Position numbers and translations under genes: made by a program
Part shown: positions 1 through 6,563 of the stretch, in pieces
Position numbering within the stretch: the stretch's first letter is position 1
Layout of the letters: each line of letters begins with the position of its first letter
From: Bryobacterales bacterium
GTDB lineage: Bacteria; Acidobacteriota; Terriglobia; Bryobacterales; Bryobacteraceae
Assembly (NCBI GenBank): GCA_025456495.1
Contig: JALOKO010000172.1
Location: 1 to 7,614, forward strand
DNA: 7,614 bases
Direction of reading: 5' to 3'
Notes under the pieces: model-generated
Seen by the model: the letters and a program-made list of their open reading frames with translations, nothing else
What the model was told of the DNA's origin: nothing
The model's database searches: none

Positions 1-2
1 AT

Positions 3-2573
3 CTATGGCTCTGCACCCGCCAACTCCTAGGCTCCACCGCTGTTTTCGCTTCACTGTTGATTCCGTTTGCGGCCCTGTCGCTGCTGGGGCAACAGGAGCA
101 TCCCGGGCCTGCGCAGCCACAACCGCCAGGTGGGCTGCCCGGCTACACACTCCGCGAAACCCCGCTGCGCCAGCCGCTGATGCTGCTGCGGGAAGGCAAG
201 ACCCAGGAAGCACGGCAGGAACTGCTGCGCCTGCAGCAGGCAAGCCCAAACGACGCCGAGATCTGGTTCCAGTTAGGGCGATCGCATCTGCTGGATTTCT
301 ACTCGATGCCGGACCCCAACAAGCGGCGCATCGCCTTGGGGCTGGCCATGGAGGCGCTGGGCGCCGCCATCGCCAAGGATGAGAATCACATTCCCGCCTT
401 GCGCACCAAGGCCATCCTGCACGCACGTGCAGAACTCCTGTTCTACGACCCCAACCTTGCCTACAAGTACGCGTCCCGGGTGGCCAAGCTGGAGCCCCAT
501 GCCACGGAATACCTGCTTACCTTGACCGAGTGGATGTCCGGCGAAGTGCGCTTCAGCCATGATCACGGCCACGGCGGCGGCCACGGTAGCGGCCACGGTA
601 GCGGCCACGGTAGCGGCCACGGTGGCGGCCACGGCGGCGGACAGGGCGGCGGACAGGGGCAGCGCGTGCCGCAGGATCCGCTGCTGGGTCTTGACCGCTC
701 CATCGAAATCCTTGACCGGTTGATCGATCACGTTGTCCCGTTCAGCAACGAAGAGACGGCGGCCTACTTCCAGATGGGAAAGACACTGTCGCGGCGGGCC
801 AGCTTCGCCGACGCCATCCGCTATTTCCAACAGGCCCTCACACGCACCCGTGTGCCGGCCCAACGCCTGGAGGCGCTCCGCGAGCTGGGCACCAGTCACT
901 ACCGGATGGGCGACCATGAAGGGGCTGCCCGGCATTTCTACGAGGCCGCCCAGGGAAGCGGCGATTCCATTGACCAGTGGCTGCTGAAGGTGGCCCTGGA
1001 CCAACTGAAAGGGGAGCCGCCCCCCCTGCCCGCTCACGTGCGCTTCCCCCGTACGAAGCCGGCCTTTGATGGTGCGGCGCTGGACGCATTCGCCTTTGAG
1101 GATATGGCCGCCGAACTCGGCGTGGACCGCTTCGACGGCAATGGCACCTGTTCCTGGGCCGACTATGACCGGGACGGAGACCTGGACCTCTTCCTGGCCG
1201 GAGCGGGAACCTTCATGGCGGTCTTTCGCAACGATGGGAAGCGCTTCACGGAGGTGACCGCCGAAGTGGGCCTGGCCGGTGTGCCTTCCGGCTACAGCCT
1301 GAACCTGATTGACTACGATGGTGACGGCCAGACTGACCTATACGTCACCTACAACGGCTGGAACGGACCCATGCCCAATCGGCTGTTCCGTAACCAGGAG
1401 GGACGCTTTGTGGATGTCTCCGCATCCAGCGGATTGGCCGACGAGGGGGATGGCTTCGTTTCGTTGTGGGGAGACCTGGATAACGACGGCTGGCTGGACC
1501 TGGTGATCGCGAATGGCGTTCTGAAGGACGGCAGCATCCCACAGATCTATCGCAACCAGGGCGATGGCTCCTTCCGGAATGTCACCAAGGCGGCAGGGAT
1601 TGATGAGCCGCCGCACTACGGGGTAATCGGCATCGCGCTGGGGGACTATGACAAGGACGGTGACCTGGACCTCTTCATCAATGGACTGGACAACGCACCC
1701 AACCGCCTCTATCGCAACGAGGGCAATTGGAGGTTCACGGAGATAGCGCGTCGAGCCGGGGTGACGCAACCCCCGCACAATGGCTTCGTCACCTTCTTTT
1801 TCGATTACAACAACGATGGCTGGCCGGATCTGTTGACTACCAGCCTGGCGCCCTGGGAAGTGGTGGTGGAGGGGCTGAAGGATGGCTACAAGCCCGCCAG
1901 CGCAAAGGAGGTCCATCCGGACGCCAGCCGGCTGTTTCGCAACAATGGCAACGGCACGTTCACCGACGTCACCTACCAGAGCGGACTCTACCATCCCATG
2001 GGGACAATGGGAGCCGGCGTCGCGGACCTGGATAACGATGGCTGCATTGACATCTACTTCGGCACCGGTGACCCTCAACTGACCCGCCTTGAGCCCAACC
2101 GCTTTTTCCGCAACCTTTGCAACGGAACGTTTCAGGATTGGAGCGACGCGGCAGCCTTTGCCCGGCACGGCAACAAAGGGCACGGGGTCTCCTTCGTGGA
2201 CATCGACGGAGACGGTGACCTGGATCTGTACGCGCAACTGGGTGGACATTATCCGGGCGATATGGCGCGCAACGCTTTCTACCGGAACAAGCGGGGCAAT
2301 CGCAACCATTGGCTGCGGGTGAAGCTGCAAGGCAAACGAGGGAACCGCGACGGGATTGGCGCGCAGGTGACCATGACGACCGGGGGACGCACCTACCACC
2401 AGGAACTGAAGGGTAGCGAAGGCTTTGGGGCGACGAATCCCATGGTGCTGCACTTCGGCATGGGGAAGCAGCAGACAGCGGAACAGGTAGTGGTGCGCTG
2501 GCCCAGCGGGAAGACGCAAGTGCTGCGCGATGTGCCCACGCGGCAGATGCTGACGCTGGCCGAACCCGAGTAG
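3..2573 (+). CDS. Exported TPR / VCBS (FG-GAP) repeat / ASPIC-UnbV protein (CRTAC1-like), probably 5'-partial
   Basis: Probable secreted or periplasmic protein, role unknown. The first start codon in the window is TTG at 57 (838 aa from there), but the frame is open without a stop back to position 3. The upstream codons extend a hydrophobic run (about RQLLGSTAVFASLLIPFAAL) that looks like a signal peptide, so the real start is probably left of the window. Residues below count from the TTG. TPR-like helices lie at about 38-78 and 235-300, interrupted by a His/Gly-rich insert (about 168-202). Seven calcium-type DxDxDG motifs start at 369, 419, 473, 530, 583, 657 and 715, most followed by an F/YRN motif, which fits a seven-bladed VCBS/FG-GAP beta-propeller. 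The C-terminus from about 750 (NHWLRVKL, RDGIGAQV, LHFGMG, VVVRWPSG) matches the ASPIC/UnbV domain. Such proteins are often annotated CRTAC1 family; the bacterial function is not established. Carbohydrate or protein binding at the surface is inference. It ends 24 bp from a convergent gene. Confidence 0.9.
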   Translation, partial: LWLCTRQLLGSTAVFASLLIPFAALSLLGQQEHPGPAQPQPPGGLPGYTLRETPLRQPLMLLREGKTQEARQELLRLQQASPNDAEIWFQLGRSHLLDFYSMPDPNKRRIALGLAMEALGAAIAKDENHIPALRTKAILHARAELLFYDPNLAYKYASRVAKLEPHATEYLLTLTEWMSGEVRFSHDHGHGGGHGSGHGSGHGSGHGGGHGGGQGGGQGQRVPQDPLLGLDRSIEILDRLIDHVVPFSNEETAAYFQMGKTLSRRASFADAIRYFQQALTRTRVPAQRLEALRELGTSHYRMGDHEGAARHFYEAAQGSGDSIDQWLLKVALDQLKGEPPPLPAHVRFPRTKPAFDGAALDAFAFEDMAAELGVDRFDGNGTCSWADYDRDGDLDLFLAGAGTFMAVFRNDGKRFTEVTAEVGLAGVPSGYSLNLIDYDGDGQTDLYVTYNGWNGPMPNRLFRNQEGRFVDVSASSGLADEGDGFVSLWGDLDNDGWLDLVIANGVLKDGSIPQIYRNQGDGSFRNVTKAAGIDEPPHYGVIGIALGDYDKDGDLDLFINGLDNAPNRLYRNEGNWRFTEIARRAGVTQPPHNGFVTFFFDYNNDGWPDLLTTSLAPWEVVVEGLKDGYKPASAKEVHPDASRLFRNNGNGTFTDVTYQSGLYHPMGTMGAGVADLDNDGCIDIYFGTGDPQLTRLEPNRFFRNLCNGTFQDWSDAAAFARHGNKGHGVSFVDIDGDGDLDLYAQLGGHYPGDMARNAFYRNKRGNRNHWLRVKLQGKRGNRDGIGAQVTMTTGGRTYHQELKGSEGFGATNPMVLHFGMGKQQTAEQVVVRWPSGKTQVLRDVPTRQMLTLAEPE
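567..662 (+). repeat. 12-bp in-frame tandem repeat encoding GHG[G/S] units
   Basis: Eight consecutive 12-bp units sit inside the TPR/VCBS gene and are codon-aligned. They encode GHGG, GHGS x3, GHGG x2, GQGG and GQGQ. The first six begin GGCCAC and the last two begin GGACAG, so His becomes Gln at the 3' end. The three central GGCCACGGTAGC units are identical, which points to recent duplication. Just before the array the protein reads FSHDH, so eight histidines fall in 25 residues (168-192 from the TTG). Unit changes would not shift the frame. Metal binding is possible but is inference; a flexible linker is the simpler reading. Confidence 0.93.
1161..2228 (+). repeat. Seven degenerate VCBS/FG-GAP repeats with calcium-type DxDxDG loops
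   Basis: Within the large plus-strand gene, acidic loops of the form D-[YLI]-[DN]-x-[DN]-G-x-x-D-[LI] start at bases 1161, 1311, 1473, 1644, 1803, 2025 and 2199. The spacing is 50, 54, 57, 53, 74 and 58 residues. Several DNA stretches are nearly identical: 1173-1193 and 1656-1676 differ at one base, and 1473-1492 and 2025-2044 differ at one base. Regular spacing near 55 residues is the signature of FG-GAP/VCBS beta-propeller blades, with calcium bound in the loop of each blade. The fifth interval carries about 20 extra residues. Propeller folding is inferred from family knowledge. Confidence 0.85.
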
Positions 2574-2597
2574 CCGCTTGTGCTCTCAGAACCGCGC
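2574..2597. other. 24-bp convergent intergenic gap without a visible terminator
   Basis: The plus-strand VCBS gene and the minus-strand permease B end only 24 bp apart. No inverted repeat or T-tract was found here, so transcripts from both sides probably run into each other's 3' ends unless Rho-type termination acts. Confidence 0.6.
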
Positions 2598-3851
2598 CTA
2601 TTCGTATCTCAGGGCATTCGCAGGGTCAAGCTGGGCCGCCTTGCGCGCCGGCACATAGCCGCTTGCCAGGCCGACCAGCAGCAGGAAAAACATTGAGAAC
2701 AGCGTGGTCTCCAGTGACACCTGCAGCAGGATGTCGCCCTTGCCGGAGTCATCCTCAAACAGCGCGCCAAGCAGTGGCAACTGGCCAATGCTGAGCGCAA
2801 TGAGAAACGCAGTAACCATACCCACCGCGCCGCCGGTGAAGGTAAGCGCAAGAGTTTCGGCCAGCACCTGCAGCATCACCTGGCCGCGGCGTGCGCCCAG
2901 GGCGCGTCGCAAACCAATCTCCCGCACTCGTTCGTTGATAGAGACCAGCATGATGTTCATCACACCCACGCCTCCAATGCCAAGCGTCAGCAAGCCAATG
3001 AAGATCAGCAGCACCTGCAGGCCGATGGTGATGCCATCGATGATGGGACGGAACTCCTCGCGATCCATCACGCGGAGGGCGCGTTCGTCCGTGGGGTCGA
3101 AGTTCTGGCGTTTGGCAATGGCGCCGCGCACCTGATTGATGGCCTCGCGCTGCAAGTCGAGTGTGACCGCGCTGAACACCAGGACGCTTGCGTAGCGGGT
3201 GTTCCAGATGTCGCCAGCCGTGGAATAGGGAATGAAGATGGAACTGTCGTCGCTGGAGAAGTAGTTGCTGAACTGAAGCTTGGGCGCCATCTCGCCAATC
3301 ACCGTGAAGCGAGCGCCATTGATGTTGATGGTTTCGCCAATTGCCGGCCGACCGCTGAAGAGCTTCTTCTTGATGTCAGCGCCCAGAAAGGCGACGCGGC
3401 GCCTTTCCAGTAGGTCCTCCTCAGTGATCCAGCGGCCGTTGCTGGGCACTTGATTGCGCATGATGCCATAGGAGGGGTAAACGCCTCGGACGGCGGAGTT
3501 CTCGCGACGAAGTTCGTAACCGACATCGAAGCGGCGCACCGTCTCCAGGCTGATGTGCTTCACCAGCGTGCCTTCTGACCGAATGGCCTGGAAGTCTTCC
3601 ATCGACAAGCGCACCGGTTTGCCAGCCTTTTCACCCCCTGCCTGGTTGCTGGTCTGCCCCGGCCACACAATGATGGCCGACTTCCCAAAAGCGTCGAAGG
3701 CCCGCACCATCTGTGTGCGGAACCCGTCCCCATAGGCAATCAGCAGAGCCACGGAGACCACACCCCACATCACGCCCACCATGGTGAGGATGCTGCGCGT
3801 AGGGTTGCGGCGCAGGGCGATCCAGGCTTGGATGAGGATTTCCCGGAACAT
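2598..3851 (-). CDS. MacB-type ABC transporter permease (permease B), FtsX domain, no ATPase domain
   Basis: Inner-membrane permease of 417 aa with the four-helix MacB/LolC/FtsX architecture. TM1 is at about residues 20-40, followed by a large MacB_PCD-like periplasmic domain (about 41-275). TM2 is at about 277-303, and the cytoplasmic coupling segment INERVREIGLRRALGAR at 305-321 matches the FtsX signature. TM3 (about 330-356) and TM4 (about 382-400) precede the typical PARKAAQLDPANALRYE tail. There is no Walker A or ABC signature, so this is the membrane half only, whereas MacB itself is an ATPase-permease fusion. The ATG at 3849-3851 is chosen because AGGAGG lies 7 nt upstream. The gene starts 3 bp after permease A stops, so the two are almost certainly cotranscribed and probably translationally coupled. 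It is paralogous to permease A over its whole length but has no cysteine at all. The exported substrate cannot be read from the sequence; a lipid, peptide or small hydrophobic molecule are the family options. Confidence 0.93.
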   Translation of the reverse strand: MFREILIQAWIALRRNPTRSILTMVGVMWGVVSVALLIAYGDGFRTQMVRAFDAFGKSAIIVWPGQTSNQAGGEKAGKPVRLSMEDFQAIRSEGTLVKHISLETVRRFDVGYELRRENSAVRGVYPSYGIMRNQVPSNGRWITEEDLLERRRVAFLGADIKKKLFSGRPAIGETININGARFTVIGEMAPKLQFSNYFSSDDSSIFIPYSTAGDIWNTRYASVLVFSAVTLDLQREAINQVRGAIAKRQNFDPTDERALRVMDREEFRPIIDGITIGLQVLLIFIGLLTLGIGGVGVMNIMLVSINERVREIGLRRALGARRGQVMLQVLAETLALTFTGGAVGMVTAFLIALSIGQLPLLGALFEDDSGKGDILLQVSLETTLFSMFFLLLVGLASGYVPARKAAQLDPANALRYE

Positions 3852-3854
3852 GAG

Positions 3855-5117
3855 CTAGCCTCCTGCCTCGTGGCGCAGCGCCTCGATGGGGTCAATGAGT
3901 GCGGCTCTGGTGGCCGGATACAGTCCTGAAAGCAGAGCGATGGCGCCCAGCAGGACCAGGGACAGCACGCTGAACTCCCAGGCGGGAATGAGTCCGGCGA
4001 AGAACTGCGGCATGGGGAACGAGTTGACGAATGAGCAAAGGCCGTACGCAACCAGCAGACCGGTCCCACCGCTGATGGCCACCACGAACATCGTCTCCAC
4101 CACGAACTGAAAGAGGATGGAACCCGACGTGGCGCCCACCGCCTTACGCAGGCCAATCTCGCGCGTACGCTCACGCACGGCAACCAGCATGACGTTCATC
4201 ACGCCGATACCGCCAATCAGCAGGGTGGCGATTCCCACCGCGCCCAGGAAGTACTTCATCCCCTGGCTGAGTTGGTTGAAGGCCTTCGTGTTTTCGATAG
4301 TGTCCCAGATGTAGAGGGCGTTCTCATCGTTCGGGTCGCAATCGTAGATGCGGGCCAGGCTGAGGCGAAGTTCGCGCTTGCAGGCCAGATGATCATCAAA
4401 GCTACGGGCCGCCACCAGCAGTCGATCCACGTGCGTGGGAAGCGCGGGCGGCGGATTGGGGAAGTCTCCCAGCATGCGCGGGAAGGGGATGAACACCTTG
4501 CGGATGTCCTCGCCATCGTAACTGGAATCCTGCTCCTTGGGCAGCATCACGCCAATCACCTTGTAGGGCTTGCCGTTGATGGACACGGTTTGGCCCAGGG
4601 CGTTGCGATCGCCAAAGAGCTGCTTTCTGGCGTCGGAGCCCAGAAAGGCCACCGCGCGGCCTTCGTCGCAATCGGCCTGGCTGTAGAAACGGCCCTGCGC
4701 GACATCGATGCTGCGGATATCGGCAAAGGCGGGAAAGGCGCCCGTAACCATCAGAGTGGCGCTGTTGTGGCTGGATTGCACAGTGAGGTTGCGTCCCAGT
4801 TCCGGCATAATGTGCTCGCAACTAGGGCAGTACGGAGCGATTCTGGCATGGTCATCAGCCTGGAAGCGGATGGAGCGCCCGGCCCGCGTGCCACCCGCCT
4901 GCATGCTGGTACGGCCGCCAAACAGGATCAGCAGGTTCTTGCCGAAGCTGGCGGCAACCTTTTCCTGTCCTACCTTCAGGCCCTCCCCGGCCCCTGTCAT
5001 CAGGGTGATGGAGACCACGCCCCAGGTGATGCCGAACATCGTCAGCAGGGTGCGCAGCTTGTGCGCCCACAAGGTGTGGACGGTGTCGACAAACAGATCC
5101 TTTAGGCTCATTCCCAT
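3855..5117 (-). CDS. MacB-type ABC transporter permease (permease A), FtsX domain, no ATPase domain
   Basis: Inner-membrane permease of 420 aa, first of the tandem pair. TM1 is at about residues 22-43. A periplasmic MacB_PCD-like domain follows (about 44-286), then TM2 (287-313, with LLIGGIGVMNVMLV). The coupling segment VRERTREIGLRKAVGA is at 314-329, TM3 at about 336-361 and TM4 at about 379-401, ending PATRAALIDPIEALRHE. These are standard FtsX-family features. No Walker A motif is present. The start is the ATG at 5115-5117; a second in-frame ATG two codons on (5109-5111) is also possible, and neither has a strong Shine-Dalgarno. The last codons contain the AGGAGG that serves permease B. 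It differs from its partner in having six cysteines, five of them in the periplasmic domain, including C97-P-S-C100. It most likely forms a heterodimer with permease B and docks with the adaptor encoded upstream; that assembly is inference from MacAB and LolCDE. Confidence 0.93.
   Translation of the reverse strand: MGMSLKDLFVDTVHTLWAHKLRTLLTMFGITWGVVSITLMTGAGEGLKVGQEKVAASFGKNLLILFGGRTSMQAGGTRAGRSIRFQADDHARIAPYCPSCEHIMPELGRNLTVQSSHNSATLMVTGAFPAFADIRSIDVAQGRFYSQADCDEGRAVAFLGSDARKQLFGDRNALGQTVSINGKPYKVIGVMLPKEQDSSYDGEDIRKVFIPFPRMLGDFPNPPPALPTHVDRLLVAARSFDDHLACKRELRLSLARIYDCDPNDENALYIWDTIENTKAFNQLSQGMKYFLGAVGIATLLIGGIGVMNVMLVAVRERTREIGLRKAVGATSGSILFQFVVETMFVVAISGGTGLLVAYGLCSFVNSFPMPQFFAGLIPAWEFSVLSLVLLGAIALLSGLYPATRAALIDPIEALRHEAGG
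3859..3864 (-). promoter_or_regulatory. Shine-Dalgarno AGGAGG for permease B, inside the end of permease A
   Basis: On the minus strand AGGAGG lies 7 nt before the ATG of permease B and within the last codons of permease A (reading EAGG then stop). The stop and next start are 3 bp apart, so ribosomes ending permease A would be positioned to begin permease B. This supports translational coupling and roughly equal subunit amounts. Confidence 0.85.
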
Positions 5118-5184
5118 GAGAGCAGTCCCATCACAGTAAAGGGTTTCTGGAGGTGCGGGGCACGCTAGGGGAGTGCGCGCGCGG
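5118..5184 (-). other. 67-bp adaptor-permease A spacer
   Basis: This gap between the adaptor stop and the permease A start holds no terminator-like hairpin with a T-tract, no convincing promoter and only a weak purine-rich stretch (GATGGGA) before the start. It is too short for an ATPase gene, which would need roughly 650 bp. I read it as an intra-operon spacer. Confidence 0.6.
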
Positions 5185-6390
5185 CTATTGCAGGATGATT
5201 CGGTCGCCGTCCTTCAGGCCCGACGCCAACTCCGTCTTCACGCCGTTGGAGATCCCCAGTTCCACGGGGACACGCTTCTTGCCGGTCTTGCTGGCAGCGT
5301 CGGGCACATCCACGAAAGTCTTGCGATTTGCGTCATAAACCACCGCCGCTTCGGGCACCAGCAGGATACCGGTTTTCTCCTCCAGAATCACTTCGGCATT
5401 GGCGGTCATGTTGGCCTTCAACTCACCGCCCGGGTTGGCGATGGAGACGCGCACCTCAAACGTAGTGACGTTGTCCTTCTCAACACCCAGCGGCGAAATC
5501 TTGGTGACTTTGCCCGAGTACTTCTTATCCTTGAAGCTCTCGACGACGATGCGCGCGGGCTGGCCCAGATACACCTTGCCGATGTCTGCCTCATCCACTT
5601 TGCCCAGAACGTAGACATCACTCACATCACCCAGGGTCATCACCAATGTGGCCTGGGACCCCAGCACCAGAATGGAGGAAACGGCGTCGCCCACCTCCAC
5701 ATCGCGAGACAGCACCAGGCCGTCCATCGGGCTGACAATGGTGGAGTTACGCAGGTCCTCTTCGGCTCGTTCCAGCGCCGCGCGGAACTGGGCCACCATC
5801 GCCTTGGCTTTCGATACCTCCGCACGGCTTACACCCACGTTGCGCTGGGCCATAGCCTGCTTGTTGAGGGTCATCTGGTACAGCCGTTCGGTCTCGTCCA
5901 GCGTGCTTTGGGCCACCAGCTTCTGGGCGTAGAGTTCCTTGGTGCGCTGGACGTTCCGCTTGAGGAATTCGCTTTCCGGGTTCTCAGCTTCCACAAGATT
6001 GCGTTGTAGTGAGGCTTCCGCCGATTGCAGTGAGGCCTCAGCGGCCTGCACGGCGGCGCGCTGTTCGCGTACGCGGGCTTCGAGTTCCTCTTTGTCCAGG
6101 TCCGCCAGCAGTTGGCCGCGCCTTACCTGCTCACCATACTCCACGTAGAGTTTCTTGACGATGCCGCTGGCCTTGGATTTCACCTGCACCTTGGTGAGGG
6201 GTTCAATCTTGCCGGTGGCCACGACACTGCGGGCGAGATCGCCGGTTTCCACTGTGCTGAGCTTTGCCGGGTCGACGGTGGGGTTGCTGCGAAAGGCCGA
6301 AGAGACGGCCACGCCACCACCAACCAACACGGTAAGCACAACCAATATCCAAATCCAGCGGCGGCTCTTTCTCTTGCCATTCGTGGCCAT
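5185..6390 (-). CDS. HlyD/MacA-type periplasmic adaptor (membrane fusion protein) of an ABC exporter
   Basis: Membrane-anchored periplasmic adaptor of 401 aa that would link the inner-membrane permeases to an outer-membrane channel. After a basic N-terminus (KRKSRR) comes one TM helix (about 12-31). The first biotinyl-lipoyl half is at about 60-100 (ATGKIEPLTKVQVKSKASGIV, then GEQVRRGQLL). A long alpha-helical hairpin rich in Ala, Glu, Gln and Arg spans about 100-213. The second lipoyl half is at 214-236 (STIVSPMDGLVLSRDVEVGDAV), followed by a beta-barrel (about 258-335) and a membrane-proximal domain to the end. The ATG at 6388-6390 is preferred because GGAGG sits 5 nt upstream; a GTG at 6433-6435 would add 15 residues that resemble no signal and has no better ribosome site. 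Length is close to MacA (about 370 aa). The C-terminus stops right after GLKDGDRIILQ, slightly short. It lies 67 bp upstream of two permeases, as in MacAB-like operons, but without the ATPase. Confidence 0.92.
   Translation of the reverse strand: MATNGKRKSRRWIWILVVLTVLVGGGVAVSSAFRSNPTVDPAKLSTVETGDLARSVVATGKIEPLTKVQVKSKASGIVKKLYVEYGEQVRRGQLLADLDKEELEARVREQRAAVQAAEASLQSAEASLQRNLVEAENPESEFLKRNVQRTKELYAQKLVAQSTLDETERLYQMTLNKQAMAQRNVGVSRAEVSKAKAMVAQFRAALERAEEDLRNSTIVSPMDGLVLSRDVEVGDAVSSILVLGSQATLVMTLGDVSDVYVLGKVDEADIGKVYLGQPARIVVESFKDKKYSGKVTKISPLGVEKDNVTTFEVRVSIANPGGELKANMTANAEVILEEKTGILLVPEAAVVYDANRKTFVDVPDAASKTGKKRVPVELGISNGVKTELASGLKDGDRIILQ
6004..6045 (-). repeat. Two-copy 21-bp heptad repeat in the adaptor coiled coil
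   Basis: Two adjacent 21-bp units (6004-6024 and 6025-6045) match at 16 of 21 positions and are codon-aligned. On the minus strand they encode two copies of a seven-residue unit within AEASLQSAEASLQRN (residues about 117-131). A 7-residue period is what a coiled-coil helix needs, so this looks like a one-heptad duplication in the first helix of the adaptor hairpin. Confidence 0.65.
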
Positions 6391-6395
6391 TGTAT

Positions 6396-6400
6396 CCTCC
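6396..6400 (-). promoter_or_regulatory. Shine-Dalgarno GGAGG for the adaptor gene
   Basis: On the minus strand GGAGG followed by ATACA and ATG gives a 5-nt spacing to the start at 6390. This decides the adaptor start at MATNGKRKS over the longer GTG-initiated reading. Confidence 0.8.
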
Positions 6401-6431
6401 GGGAAATCGTGTGCTCCAGGAACGCGTATCC

Positions 6432-6443
6432 CCACGAACGTGG
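6432..6443. promoter_or_regulatory. 12-bp dyad CCACGAACGTGG, candidate operator or hairpin
   Basis: CCACG-AA-CGTGG is an inverted repeat with 5-bp arms and a 2-bp centre, lying about 42 bp upstream of the adaptor start. As RNA it could extend by a wobble pair and one more G-C pair. The location fits either a repressor site or a 5' leader hairpin, but no regulator gene is in the window and chance dyads are common in GC-rich DNA. Confidence 0.3.
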
Positions 6444-6502
6444 AGCGCGGCGGCGGCGCGGCCCCTGCCCACGCTCAACAGGGAAGCGTCTCGGCGGCAG
6501 GT

Positions 6503-6518
6503 CATCCGCCACCGGATG
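6503..6518 (-). other. Stem-loop with 6-bp perfect stem between hydrolase and adaptor genes
   Basis: CATCCG and CGGATG pair perfectly around a 4-nt loop, and two further G-C pairs can form across a single bulge. It lies 45 bp after the hydrolase stop on the minus strand. No T-tract follows, so it is not a classical intrinsic terminator. It could stabilise a 3' end or be a weak attenuator, or it may be chance. Confidence 0.3.
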
Positions 6519-6563
6519 CCTCACCGGGGAATACGCGCTAGCGGGAGGGATGTTCCGCAAAAA

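Larger units (their letters stand above)
6391..6563 (-). promoter_or_regulatory. 173-bp leader upstream of the adaptor-permease operon
   Basis: This is the longest non-coding stretch in the window and the likely place for the operon promoter. It contains two perfect small dyads (listed separately) and the adaptor ribosome site. I could not identify a convincing -35/-10 pair; the sequence is very GC-rich. A run of five T on the minus strand follows the hydrolase stop immediately but has no hairpin before it, so it is not a good terminator. Whether transcription reads through from the hydrolase or begins here is open. Confidence 0.4.

Noticed and set aside
567..662. The tandem repeat as a CRISPR-like array
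   Set aside because: The units are 12 bp, contiguous without spacers and codon-aligned within a gene, so it is a coding minisatellite.
273..1037. Antisense open frame with an Ala/Val/Thr-rich repeat (VAATVAAT)
   Set aside because: The repeat is just the reverse reading of the His/Gly minisatellite. No ribosome site or family motif supports it.
1338..2519. Long antisense open frame (393 codons) opposite the VCBS repeats
   Set aside because: It lies wholly inside a gene with clear domain motifs. Its protein shows no recognisable fold, and long antisense frames are expected in GC-rich coding DNA with biased third positions.
4272..5105. Plus-strand open frame of 277 codons over permease A
   Set aside because: It is a shadow of a well-supported membrane protein gene, with no motifs or start context of its own.
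5173..6009. Plus-strand open frame of 278 codons over the adaptor gene
   Set aside because: It is an antisense shadow; the minus-strand frame carries the full lipoyl, hairpin and barrel pattern.
6391..6435. GTG-initiated N-terminal extension of the adaptor (15 extra residues)
   Set aside because: The ATG at 6390 has a well-placed GGAGG and is followed directly by a basic stretch and TM helix, as expected for an adaptor anchor.
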